Shown: in pieces, positions 19,846-28,767 of the stretch
How positions within the stretch are numbered: position 1 is the stretch's first letter
Layout of the letters: each line of letters begins with the position of its first letter
NCBI RefSeq assembly: GCF_030645145.1
Contig: NZ_JAUSMI010000027.1
Coordinates: forward strand, 1-44,489
Length of the DNA: 44,489 nt
Reading direction: 5' to 3'
Source of the DNA: Microcella sp.
GTDB lineage: Bacteria > Actinomycetota > Actinomycetes > Actinomycetales > Microbacteriaceae
Notes under the pieces: generated by a model
What the model was told of the DNA's origin: nothing
Database searches by the model: none
The model's input: the letters and a program-made list of their open reading frames with translations, nothing else
Translations under genes and position numbers: made by a program

Positions 19846-21096
19846 TCAGCCAGCGTCGGCCTGCGCCTGGATCTCGGCCAGGACCTCCGCGGCGGGCTTC
19901 GACTGGATCTGCCCGAAGAGAGACTTGAACGCGCCATTCGTGGCCGACCACGCCGGGTTGGTGCTGGGGTAGAACTTAGCGCCCGGCAGCACGTCGAGGA
20001 ACGGCTTCAGCGATGCCTCGCCCGAGAGCTGCTCGGCACCCGACTTGGTGGTGGGAAGGAACCCCTCGGCCTGCACCCACGGCACGTACACGTCGGCCGA
20101 GTAGTAGTAGTCGAGGAACTTCGTGATCGCCTCCTGCTTGTCGCCGCCGTTCTTGAACGCCATGAGCTGATCCATGACGCCGAGGGTGAACGGGCTGCCG
20201 TCGCGCGTGGGGATGGGCACGATCGAGTAGTCGAGGTCGGGGTTGCCCTCCGCGATCTGGCCGACGGTCGGCGGAAGCCCCACCTGCATGCCGATCTTGC
20301 CCTGGACGAAGATGTCCATGAGCGGCGAGCGATCGGTCGATCCGGGATCGGCCTGCGTCGCGCCGGCGTCGATCATCTTCTTGATCTGCTCGGCACCGGG
20401 AAGGTTGGACGGGTCGTCCACGGTGATCTTCTCGGCGTCGCCGAAGGTTCCGCCGCCGCCCCACAGCCAGATGGCCGCTTCTGCCTGGGCCTCTTCTGAG
20501 CCAAGGGGCATGCCGTAGCCGGCGATGCCGCCGCCGAGCCCCGAGATCTTCGTCGCGGCGTCGAGCAGCTCATCCCATGTGGTGGGCGCGGCGTCCACGC
20601 CGGCCTGCTCGAGCAGTTCGTTGTTGACGAAGAGAGCGCGCGCTGAGGCGATCAGGGGCAACGCGTAGGCCGTGCCGTCGACTTCGGCGTTCGCGATGAA
20701 CGACTCCTGGAAGTCGCTGAAGGTCTCGGGCGAGACGACGTCCTGCGCCGGATACAGCAGGTCATCGGCCGCGAATCCTGCGAAGGGGCCGCCGTTGTAG
20801 ATGTCGGGAGCCTGGCCGCCCTGGATCTTCGTGGCGAGCACGCTCTCGAGGTTGTCCCACGACTGCACCTCGAGATTCACCGAGATGTCGGGGTTCTCGC
20901 TCTCAAAGCCCTCGATGACCTCTTCCCAGAGGCTCTGAGTGGCATCGGAGTAGCTCGGGACGAGAAGGTTGAGCGACGTGCTGCCTCCCTCGGCATCACC
21001 GCCGCTGCCACCGGATTCGCTGAACCCGCAGGCCGCGAGCGAGAGCGATGCGGTTGTCGCGACCGCGATGGCGGCGAACCGTTGCGACTTCTTCAT
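19846..21096 (-). CDS. carbohydrate ABC transporter substrate-binding lipoprotein
   Basis: Lipobox signal SLSLAACGFSESGG; family 1 SBP features; GAGGAAA ribosome-binding site before ATG 21096. Confidence 0.92.
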   Translation of the reverse strand: MKKSQRFAAIAVATTASLSLAACGFSESGGSGGDAEGGSTSLNLLVPSYSDATQSLWEEVIEGFESENPDISVNLEVQSWDNLESVLATKIQGGQAPDIYNGGPFAGFAADDLLYPAQDVVSPETFSDFQESFIANAEVDGTAYALPLIASARALFVNNELLEQAGVDAAPTTWDELLDAATKISGLGGGIAGYGMPLGSEEAQAEAAIWLWGGGGTFGDAEKITVDDPSNLPGAEQIKKMIDAGATQADPGSTDRSPLMDIFVQGKIGMQVGLPPTVGQIAEGNPDLDYSIVPIPTRDGSPFTLGVMDQLMAFKNGGDKQEAITKFLDYYYSADVYVPWVQAEGFLPTTKSGAEQLSGEASLKPFLDVLPGAKFYPSTNPAWSATNGAFKSLFGQIQSKPAAEVLAEIQAQADAG

Positions 21097-21186
21097 TCGT
21101 GTTTCCTCACTGTGTTGTGGACCACGGCCGCTGCGGATCGCCGCGCCGTTTCGGAATGATGGAAGCTTGTCGCATGCACTGATCTG

Positions 21187-21202
21187 ACTGTATATGACCA
21201 GT
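21187..21202. promoter_or_regulatory. candidate DasR/NagR (GntR/HutC family) operator
   Basis: Minus strand ACTGGTCATATACAGT; resembles the DasR consensus ACTGGTCTAGACCAST and keeps ACTG...CAGT dyad symmetry; in the divergent region of an amino-sugar locus. Confidence 0.5.
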
Positions 21203-21336
21203 AACACGCACTTTCCGTCATGCTGTGCTCACGATCATCGCCGAACTCAATCGCGTCGTCAAGCGCCAATTATGGGAGCCATAGCGGCACTCTGCGTCGC
21301 ATGGCGTGGCGCACTCCGCCGACTTCGACCATGCGG

Positions 21337-21375
21337 ATGATTGGTAGACACCATGGGCAATCATTTGCAATCATT
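21337..21375. promoter_or_regulatory. candidate operator: three ATGATTG/CAATCAT heptamers
   Basis: ATGATTG at 21337-21343; GCAATCATT at 21357-21365 and again at 21367-21375 (10-bp period), just upstream of the SIS-gene start. Confidence 0.45.
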
Positions 21376-21408
21376 GATCTCGCTCTCAACTTTCACATGG
21401 AGGATCAG

Positions 21409-22350
21409 ATGACTCAGCCCGCCGGCGTCTCGCCGCATGCGCTCAAGAATCCCGACGCAAGTGCCTCGCCCGGGGCCCACATGGCCGAGGAACTCGCCTC
21501 CCAGCCCGACATCTGGGCTTGCGCGGCATCGCTCCACGGCGAGCAGGGAATGCTGCCGCGGCACGGCACCCGCATCGCGGTGGTCGGCTGCGGAACCTCG
21601 TGGTTCATCGCCCAGGCCTACGCGTCGCTCCGCGAGCAGCGAGGAAGAGGCGAGACGGACGCCTTCGCGGCTTCGGAGGCCTTCGTTGATCGGGATTACG
21701 ACGCGGTCGTGGCGATCACCCGCTCTGGAACGACGACCGAGGTGCTCGAACTCATGGATCGCCTTCGCGGACGCGTGCGCACGGTGGGCGTCATCGGCGA
21801 CCCCGAGTCGCCCCTCGTCGATCTCGTCGACGATGCCGTGACGCTGCCCTTCGCCGACGAGCGATCGGTCGTGCAGACGCGATTCGCGACTACGGCGCTC
21901 GCGCTCTTCCGGGCCTCTCTGGGCGAGAGCCTCGACGACGCGGTCTCCGACGCGCGCCAAGCGGTCTTGGAGGAGCTCGACCCCGTGCTGGTCGCATCGG
22001 ATCAGTTCACGTTCCTCGGTCGTGGGTGGACGGTGGGCCTCGCCCACGAGGCGGCCCTCAAGATGCGCGAGGCCTCACAGTCGTGGACGGAGTCCTACCC
22101 CGCCATGGAGTACCGGCACGGTCCGATCGCGATCGCCGCACCCGGTCGCACCGTCTGGCACTTCGGCGAGCCGCCCGCCATGCTCGCGAGCGACGTGCTC
22201 GCCACGGGAGCGCGCTTCGAGTGCCGGTCGGTCGATCCGATGGCCGAACTCGTCCGCGCCCAGCGAGTCGCCCTGGCACGCGCGTCCGCGCGCGGCCTCG
22301 ACGCCGACGCGCCCCGCAACCTGACGCGCTCCGTCGTGCTCGGAGGCTAA
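21409..22350 (+). CDS. two-SIS-domain sugar isomerase/deaminase (GlmS-C/AgaS-like)
   Basis: RIAVVGCGTSWFIAQAYASLRE...AITRSGTTTEVLELM...FLGRGWTVGLAHEAALKMREASQSWTESYPAMEYRHGPIA; GGAGGA before ATG. Confidence 0.88.
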   Translation: MTQPAGVSPHALKNPDASASPGAHMAEELASQPDIWACAASLHGEQGMLPRHGTRIAVVGCGTSWFIAQAYASLREQRGRGETDAFAASEAFVDRDYDAVVAITRSGTTTEVLELMDRLRGRVRTVGVIGDPESPLVDLVDDAVTLPFADERSVVQTRFATTALALFRASLGESLDDAVSDARQAVLEELDPVLVASDQFTFLGRGWTVGLAHEAALKMREASQSWTESYPAMEYRHGPIAIAAPGRTVWHFGEPPAMLASDVLATGARFECRSVDPMAELVRAQRVALARASARGLDADAPRNLTRSVVLGG

Positions 22351-22352
22351 CG

Positions 22353-23300
22353 ATGTCGAAGCCCACGGCGTCGGCGCTGCCTCTGGGCGCAGGCGAGGTG
22401 GTGCTCGCCTTCGACGTCGGCGGAACTGATATGAAGTCGGCGCTCGTCGACGGCGAAGGCCGCGTGCTCGGACTGAGCCGCACGCCGACGCCGCTCGACG
22501 GCGATCGCACCTCCATCGCGATCATCGGCCGCGTCGCAGAACTCGCCTCCGACCTCGTCTCGGCGCATCCCGACAGCCGACCCGTGGCCGCCGGCCTGAT
22601 CGTTCCGGGCATCGTCGACTCGGAACGAGGAGTCGCGGTGTACTCGAGCAATCTCGGATGGCGCGATGCTCCGCTGCGCGAGCTCGCCGCGCGAGCCCTC
22701 GGCCTCCCCGTGGCATTCCACCACGACGTGACCGCCGCGAGCTGGGCCGAGCACCGACTCGGAGCGGCGCGCTCCTTCGACGACGTGGTGGTGCTCATCA
22801 TCGGAACGGGGATAGCCGGGTCGCTCATCCTGGGCGGCCGACCGCACCTCGGCGGCGGATTCGCGGGAGAGGTCGGGCACTCTCCCGTCGCGGAGACCCC
22901 CGTGTGCGTGTGCGGCGGCCGCGGCTGCCTCGAGGCCATCGCATCGGCCGGTGCCATCGCCCGCCGTTACGCGAGCAGCGGCGGCGAGCAGGTCGCAGGA
23001 GCGCGCGACGTGCTGGCGCGCGCCGAGGCGGGCGATGTTCTAGCGCGAGAGATCTGGGATTCCGCGATCGATGCCCTCGCCTTCGCGATCGCGCAACTGG
23101 CCGCGACGGTCGCCCCGGAGGCGATCGTGATCGGAGGCGGCCTCTCTCGCGCTGGCGAGCGGCTCTTCACGCCGCTCGCCGCGCGGGTAGACGAGCGCCT
23201 GAGCTTCCAGCGCCGGCCTCGACTGGTGCCCGCCCAGCTCGGCGGCGACGCGGGGCTTCTCGGCGCAGCGCTCATCGCGCGCGAGAGCGCACTCGCATGA
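22353..23300 (+). CDS. ROK family sugar kinase
   Basis: LAFDVGGTDMKSALVD...GTGIAGSLILGGRPHLGGGFAGEVGH...CVCGGRGCLEAIAS (ROK zinc motif). Confidence 0.92.
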   Translation: MSKPTASALPLGAGEVVLAFDVGGTDMKSALVDGEGRVLGLSRTPTPLDGDRTSIAIIGRVAELASDLVSAHPDSRPVAAGLIVPGIVDSERGVAVYSSNLGWRDAPLRELAARALGLPVAFHHDVTAASWAEHRLGAARSFDDVVVLIIGTGIAGSLILGGRPHLGGGFAGEVGHSPVAETPVCVCGGRGCLEAIASAGAIARRYASSGGEQVAGARDVLARAEAGDVLAREIWDSAIDALAFAIAQLAATVAPEAIVIGGGLSRAGERLFTPLAARVDERLSFQRRPRLVPAQLGGDAGLLGAALIARESALA

Positions 23301-24259
23301 TCCTCACCGTCACGCCGAACCCGGCGATCGACCTCACTTGGCGAGTCTCGCGACTCGCTCCGGGAACCACCCACCGCATGCCCACGGGCACCTCCCGCGC
23401 AGGAGGCAAAGGCCTCAACGTCGCGCGGGTGCTGCTCCAGACGGGCCACGAGGCTCTCGTGCTCGCTACGGCGGGTGGCGCGACCGGAGACGAGTTGCGA
23501 GACGACCTCACCGAATCGGGCGTGCCGCACAGGCTCATCACGACGGGGGGTCGCACGCGTCGGAGCCTCGCGATCGTCGACGCCGGCGATGGCACCACGA
23601 CCATCTTCAACGAACTCGGCGAAGCTCTCGCCGCCGACGAGTCGACGGCCTTCGCCGCCACCGCGGCGAAGCTCGGATCGTCAGCGCGCGCGGTCGCGAT
23701 CTGCGGCAGCCTCCCGCTCGGATTCGGCGCCGACGAACTCGCGTCGCTCGTCAGCCTCCTCGTGGCCGACCGAATCCCGGTCGTGGTCGACACGAGCGGG
23801 CCTGGAATACTCGCGGCCGCCCGAGCTGGCGCCCACGCTCTCAAGCCGAACCAGCACGAACTCGCGGAGGCGACCGGCCTCGACGATCCGGTGGAGGGCG
23901 CGCGATTCCTGCTCGGGCTCGGCGCGCGCCTCGTGCTCATCTCGCTGGGCGCCGACGGGCTGCTCGTCGTAGCGGAAGCAGGGGCCGCCGTTCGGGCCCG
24001 ATTGCCTCGAGCCCTGAGCGGAAACGCGACAGGCGCAGGTGACGCTGCGGTCGCCGCTATCGCGACCGCTCTCGCAGGCGGCGGCGACCTCTGGTCCGAT
24101 TCGCCGGCTGCCGACGCCGCCCGTGTCGAGCTCGCTCGCCGCGCGACGGCGTGGTCGGCCGGCGCCGTGCTCATGCCGCTCGCCGGAGAGATCTCCGCCG
24201 ACCACGTCGCACTCGCCGACGAGGTTCAGATCACTACGATCGACGAGGAACGACGATGA
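23297..24259 (+). CDS. 1-phosphofructokinase/tagatose-6-phosphate kinase family (PfkB) kinase
   Basis: MILTVTPNPAIDLTWRV...AGGKGLNVARVLLQTGH...LKPNQHELAEATG...SGNATGAGDAAVAAIA. Confidence 0.92.
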   Translation: MILTVTPNPAIDLTWRVSRLAPGTTHRMPTGTSRAGGKGLNVARVLLQTGHEALVLATAGGATGDELRDDLTESGVPHRLITTGGRTRRSLAIVDAGDGTTTIFNELGEALAADESTAFAATAAKLGSSARAVAICGSLPLGFGADELASLVSLLVADRIPVVVDTSGPGILAAARAGAHALKPNQHELAEATGLDDPVEGARFLLGLGARLVLISLGADGLLVVAEAGAAVRARLPRALSGNATGAGDAAVAAIATALAGGGDLWSDSPAADAARVELARRATAWSAGAVLMPLAGEISADHVALADEVQITTIDEERR

Positions 24260-25107
24260 CTTTGACCTCCACCCGCACGCTCCTCGACGAGGCACACTCC
24301 GCCGGACGCGGAATCGGCGCGTTCAATGTGGTGCACCTCGAGACTGCCGAGGCGCTCGCCGGAGCCGCCGAGGATGCCGGCCTGCCGGTCATCCTGCAGC
24401 TCTCCGAGAATTGCGTTCGATATCACGGCGGATTCGAGCCGATCGCACTCGCGACCCTCGCAATCGCCGAGGCTTCGACGGCCCGAGTGGCCGTGCACCT
24501 CGATCATGCCGAGGACCCCGAACTGGCGCTGCGGGCGATCGACCGAGGCTTCGGATCGGTGATGTACGACGGCGCGAAGCTCGACTTCGCCGAGAACGTG
24601 GCAGTCACGCGCCGCGTGGTGGAGCGGGCGGATGCCGCGGGTGCGCTCGTCGAGGCCGAGCTCGGCGAGATCGGCGGCAAGGACGGGGCTCATGCTCCCG
24701 GGGTGCGCACTCATCCCGATGAGGCGGCGCGATTCGTCGCCGAGACCGGAGTGGGCGCGCTGGCGGTCGCGGTCGGTTCATCGCATGCCATGACCGAGCG
24801 GGTCGCGGCCATCGATCTCGCACTCGTGGCGAGGCTCGCTGATGCGGTACCCGTTCCCCTCGTGCTGCACGGATCATCGGGCGTCTCCGACGACATGATC
24901 CAGCGCGGCATTCGAGCGGGGCTCACCAAGATCAATGTGTCGACCCATCTCAACAGCGGTTTCACGGGCGCGATACGCGCTTACCTGAATCGGAACCCCG
25001 CCACCGTAGACTCGCGAACATACATCTCAGCGGGCCGAGAAGTGGTGCGCGAGGAGGCCGCCCGCCTCCTCGCGGTCTTCGCCTCGATCACTAGGGGAAC
25101 CCGATGA
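24256..25107 (+). CDS. class II fructose/tagatose-bisphosphate aldolase family protein
   Basis: GIGAFNVVHLETAEALAGAAE...VHLDHAED...SVMYDGAKLDFAENV...LHGSSGVSDDMIQRGIRAGLTKINVST. Confidence 0.93.
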   Translation: MTLTSTRTLLDEAHSAGRGIGAFNVVHLETAEALAGAAEDAGLPVILQLSENCVRYHGGFEPIALATLAIAEASTARVAVHLDHAEDPELALRAIDRGFGSVMYDGAKLDFAENVAVTRRVVERADAAGALVEAELGEIGGKDGAHAPGVRTHPDEAARFVAETGVGALAVAVGSSHAMTERVAAIDLALVARLADAVPVPLVLHGSSGVSDDMIQRGIRAGLTKINVSTHLNSGFTGAIRAYLNRNPATVDSRTYISAGREVVREEAARLLAVFASITRGTR

Positions 25108-25889
25108 ATCGCGCCGAGCGTCTCAGCGCCGTGCTCGGCCTGCTCGCCGAGACGGGGCAGGTCGAAGTCGACCAGATCGTCGAGCGCCTCGACGTCTCGC
25201 CGGCGACCGCTCGCCGCGACCTCGATGCGCTCGCCGAGCAGCAGCTTCTCACCCGCACGCGGGGAGGCGCGGTCGCCCATTCGGTCGCCTACGACCTGCC
25301 GATCCGCTACAAGCACCAGCAGAACCCCGAAGCGAAGGCCGCGATCGCCCGCGCCGCGAGCGCTCTCGTGCCCCGAGGAGCAGTGGTGGGACTCTGCGGT
25401 GGTACGACGGCAACGGCGATCGCGGGCGCGCTCATGTCACGCGCCGACATCATGGAACCGTCGCCCGAACCGAGCGTCACGGTCGTGACCAATGCGGTCA
25501 ACATCGCCATGCAGCTCGCGATGCGGCCGCAGATCAAGACGGTCGTCACCGGCGGAGTCGTGCACGCACGCTCGTACGAGCTCGTAGGCGCCTACGTCGA
25601 TGCGGTGCTCGGCAGCGTCACGCTCGACCTCGCCTTCATCGGTGTCAACGGCATCGACGCCGTCGTCGGGCCCACGTCGCATGACGAGCGCGAGGCTGCG
25701 GTGAACGCGCTCATGGCATCTCGAGCGACCCATGCGGTGCTCGTCGCCGATGCGTCGAAGATCGACAAGCGCGCGTTCGCCGCGATCGGGCATCCCCGGC
25801 TGTTCTCGACGATCATCACGGACTCGTCGGCGACGGCCGAGCAGCGTCAGAGGCTCTCCGACAGCGGCTACGAGGTGATCATCGCGTAG
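25104..25889 (+). CDS. DeoR family transcriptional regulator
   Basis: N-terminal HTH VEVDQIVERLDVSPATARRDLDALAEQQLLTRTRGGAV and DeoR sensor domain (VGLCGGTTATAIA, FIGVNGID). Confidence 0.93.
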   Translation: MNRAERLSAVLGLLAETGQVEVDQIVERLDVSPATARRDLDALAEQQLLTRTRGGAVAHSVAYDLPIRYKHQQNPEAKAAIARAASALVPRGAVVGLCGGTTATAIAGALMSRADIMEPSPEPSVTVVTNAVNIAMQLAMRPQIKTVVTGGVVHARSYELVGAYVDAVLGSVTLDLAFIGVNGIDAVVGPTSHDEREAAVNALMASRATHAVLVADASKIDKRAFAAIGHPRLFSTIITDSSATAEQRQRLSDSGYEVIIA

Positions 25890-27062
25890 ATGGACTCCTC
25901 CACTACCGTCATCCACTCCGCCCGCGTCATCTCCGACGGCAGGTCGACGCCTGACTCTTGGGTGCGGTTCGAGGGCCAGCGCATCCAGTCGCGCGGCGTC
26001 GACGATGCGTGGCGCGCCGAAACCCGACCGGGCGACGCGGTCATCGACGGCTCGGGTCGCACGCTCGTTCCGGGCTTCATCGACCTCCACTGCCACGGCG
26101 GGGGCGGCGCCTCTGTCGAGGATGGCTCGCTCGCTATCGAGCGGATTCTCGACCTCCACGGAGCTCATGGCACCACCCGTTCGGTCCTCTCGCTCGTGAC
26201 AGCGCCCATCGACGCACTCGCTGCTCGCCTCGAGACGATCGCTGAGGTCGCGGCGACCGAGCCGCGCGTGCTCGGCGCGCACCTCGAAGGCCCCTTCCTC
26301 GATCGGGAGTTCCGAGGCGCGCACGACCCGGCCTTCCTACGCGCCGCCGATGACGGGGCCGTCGACGAGCTGCTCGCCGCCGCGGGCGGGGTCCTGCGGC
26401 AAGTGACGATTGCACCCGAGCATGCGGGAGCAGCATCGGCCATCGCACACTTCATCGATGCTGGCGTCGTCGTCGCGGTCGGTCATACCGGTGCCGACTT
26501 TGCCACGGCGCGACGAGCCTTCGATGCGGGAGCGTCTCTGCTGACCCATGCCTTCAACGGAATGCGAGGCATCCATCATCGTGCGCCAGGGCCGGTGCTG
26601 GCGGCCTTGCAGTGCGAGCACGTGACGCTCGAGGTCATCAACGACGGAGTGCACGTGCACCCCGCCGTCGTGAGTCTCGCCTTCGCAAGCGCCTCGGGGC
26701 GGATCGCCCTGATCACCGACGCGATGGCCGCTGCCGGCTCCGTCGACGGCGCTTATCGTCTCGGATCCCTCGATGTGATCGTCAACGACGGCGTCGCGCG
26801 AGTGGCGGACGGCGGCTCGATCGCCGGGTCGACTCTGACCCAGGACGCAGCGCTCCGTCGTGCGGTCGCCGACTGCGGCATCGCTCTGGTCGATGCCGTC
26901 GCGGCCCTCACCTCGGTGCCGGCGAAGGCGATCGGCCGCGGCGCCGAGTTGGGCCGCCTCGAGCCCGGCTTCGCCGCCGACGCCGTGCTGCTCACGGACG
27001 ACCTCGAAGTGGATCGCGTCTGGGCGTCCGGCACGCAACTGTTCTCCGCCGTGTTGGACTGA
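25890..27062 (+). CDS. nagA: N-acetylglucosamine-6-phosphate deacetylase
   Basis: VPGFIDLHCHGGGGASVED...LGAHLEGPFL...HTGADFATARRAFDAGASLLTHAFNGM...LITDAMAAAG. Confidence 0.94.
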   Translation: MDSSTTVIHSARVISDGRSTPDSWVRFEGQRIQSRGVDDAWRAETRPGDAVIDGSGRTLVPGFIDLHCHGGGGASVEDGSLAIERILDLHGAHGTTRSVLSLVTAPIDALAARLETIAEVAATEPRVLGAHLEGPFLDREFRGAHDPAFLRAADDGAVDELLAAAGGVLRQVTIAPEHAGAASAIAHFIDAGVVVAVGHTGADFATARRAFDAGASLLTHAFNGMRGIHHRAPGPVLAALQCEHVTLEVINDGVHVHPAVVSLAFASASGRIALITDAMAAAGSVDGAYRLGSLDVIVNDGVARVADGGSIAGSTLTQDAALRRAVADCGIALVDAVAALTSVPAKAIGRGAELGRLEPGFAADAVLLTDDLEVDRVWASGTQLFSAVLD

Positions 27063-27073
27063 CGAGAAGCGTT

Positions 27074-27102
27074 CCGCGACCCCATCGGCGTGTGGTTCGC
27101 GG
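27074..27102 (+). terminator. possible terminator after nagA operon
   Basis: CCGCGACCC ... GGTTCGCGG, 9-bp stem with one mismatch, 12 bp after the nagA stop; no strong T-tract. Confidence 0.4.
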
Positions 27103-27184
27103 GGCCGACTGGGCCGCGCGTCGACCGGTGGCGCGCCGCGCGCCCCGGAGCGAGCGGTTGCGCCGTCCGCACCGAATGCCGTGC

Positions 27185-27808
27185 ATGACCTCGTCGCAGC
27201 GCGCTTTCGTCGCTCTCGCCCTGCTCGGTGCGAGCATCGTGCATCTGGCGGTCGCGGCGAGCGGCGTCGCGGCACCCGCCGCGCTGCTGCTCGGCGCTCT
27301 CGGCATCGCCGAGGCTGCCGGCGTTGCCCTCGTGGCGCGCAGCGCGCTCGGCACCCGGCCCGCGGCGCTCGCCGCCCTGCTCTTGGTGCCGCTCGCCGTG
27401 CCGACGGGCGCGCTCACGATCGCCGATCTGCTCGAGCGCCCCGATCTCGTCGCCGCGCTCACGCGGCCCGCTCTGCTGGGCGCAGCGGCGCTCACCCTCG
27501 GCGGCGCGCTCGTCGCCGGCGCCGCCTCGCGCCGACTGCGCATGGCCGGCGCGTCGGCCGAGGGATTCGATGCGGATGCCCGCCGCTCCTCCGGCGCGCG
27601 GCCGGCGACCCACGCGCGGCCGGCCCTCGCGATCGCGCTCGGCGTGCTCGTCGCCGCCGCGATCACGGGATCCGCCGTCGCCGCGTCGCGCATCCCGCCG
27701 GATGCCGACGCGACCGCACCCCTCGTCGAGCCCGCCGCGATCGACTCCGAGGCGGAACCAGCAGGGCCGCGCATCACCGCCGGACATGAGGGCCATGGCC
27801 GGCCCTGA
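27185..27808 (+). CDS. hypothetical multi-TM membrane protein
   Basis: MTSSQRAFVALALLGASIVHLAVAASGVAAPAALLLG...; several hydrophobic segments; no recognised family. Confidence 0.6.
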   Translation: MTSSQRAFVALALLGASIVHLAVAASGVAAPAALLLGALGIAEAAGVALVARSALGTRPAALAALLLVPLAVPTGALTIADLLERPDLVAALTRPALLGAAALTLGGALVAGAASRRLRMAGASAEGFDADARRSSGARPATHARPALAIALGVLVAAAITGSAVAASRIPPDADATAPLVEPAAIDSEAEPAGPRITAGHEGHGRP

Positions 27809-27814
27809 CCCGCT

Positions 27815-28759
27815 CTATCGCCGCACGAGCCCCCGCACCGGGTCGGCGGTCACGGGAATCGGATCGCACAGCTCGCCGACGAACTCGCCGTCGACGTGGT
27901 CGATGAAGCCGATGAGATGCCAGCCCGAGACCGGGTCGTGCACGAGTCGGCCCGCGTAGATCTCGTCGAAGCGCTCGGCCCGCGTGAAGTCGAGATCGTC
28001 GAGCCGCTCGCCGCAGACCACCGAGAACGTTCCCGACACACGGCCCTCGCGCTCGAGCCGGTCGGGCGCGTACTCGCGCCACCCGCAGCAGAAGAGCACG
28101 ATCGGCACGCCGTCGACGATCTCGAACTGGAAGACCTCGAGCTGCCCGAAACCCTGCCCGGGCGGCGAGAGCGGCGGCTGCACGGTCCAGTTCAGGAGGT
28201 CGTCCGAGGTGGCGTGGCCCATGACTCCTCGCGAACGCGGGTCTCCGGCGTTCGCGCGCGCGGTGATCAGCATGTGCCACGTGCTCTCGTCGGCGAAGCG
28301 GAACACCCAGGGGTCGCGCCACGCCTCGTCATGCCAGAGCTCTAGATCGAGGCGCTCGTAGTGACGCGGGTCGGCCGTCACGAGCGCCTCGGTCGACACC
28401 TTCGTCCAGGTCTCGAGGTCGGTCGATCGTGCGGCGCCGATCGACTGCACGTCTCCGCCGTCCTCGCGGCTCGTCCCGGTGTAGAACATCCACCACACGC
28501 CGTCGTCGTCGCGCACGACTGAGCCCGTCCAGGTCGTGTAGCTGTCGAAGGCGGGCGACTCGCTCACGATGAGCGCGTCGCGAACGACGGTCCACGTGAC
28601 GAGGTCGTCTGACACGGCGTGGCCGACGATGGGGTGGCGGTGCCGCCGCTCGGGGTCGCCGAGCGCGCGACTGGCGTGCAGGTAGAAGGCGTGGTGGCGA
28701 GTGCCGTCGAAGACGTACCACGAGTCCCAGATCCATTTGTCGGGAAGTCGAAGAGCCAT
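27815..28759 (-). CDS. cytoplasmic glycoside hydrolase, five-bladed beta-propeller type (GH32/GH43-like)
   Basis: WIWDSWYVFDGTRHHAFYLHASRALGDPERRHRHPIVGHAVSDDLVTW...TWTGSVVRDDDGVWWMFYTG...WRDPWVFR; no signal peptide. Confidence 0.8.
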   Translation of the reverse strand: MALRLPDKWIWDSWYVFDGTRHHAFYLHASRALGDPERRHRHPIVGHAVSDDLVTWTVVRDALIVSESPAFDSYTTWTGSVVRDDDGVWWMFYTGTSREDGGDVQSIGAARSTDLETWTKVSTEALVTADPRHYERLDLELWHDEAWRDPWVFRFADESTWHMLITARANAGDPRSRGVMGHATSDDLLNWTVQPPLSPPGQGFGQLEVFQFEIVDGVPIVLFCCGWREYAPDRLEREGRVSGTFSVVCGERLDDLDFTRAERFDEIYAGRLVHDPVSGWHLIGFIDHVDGEFVGELCDPIPVTADPVRGLVRR

Positions 28760-28767
28760 GGAGGGGG

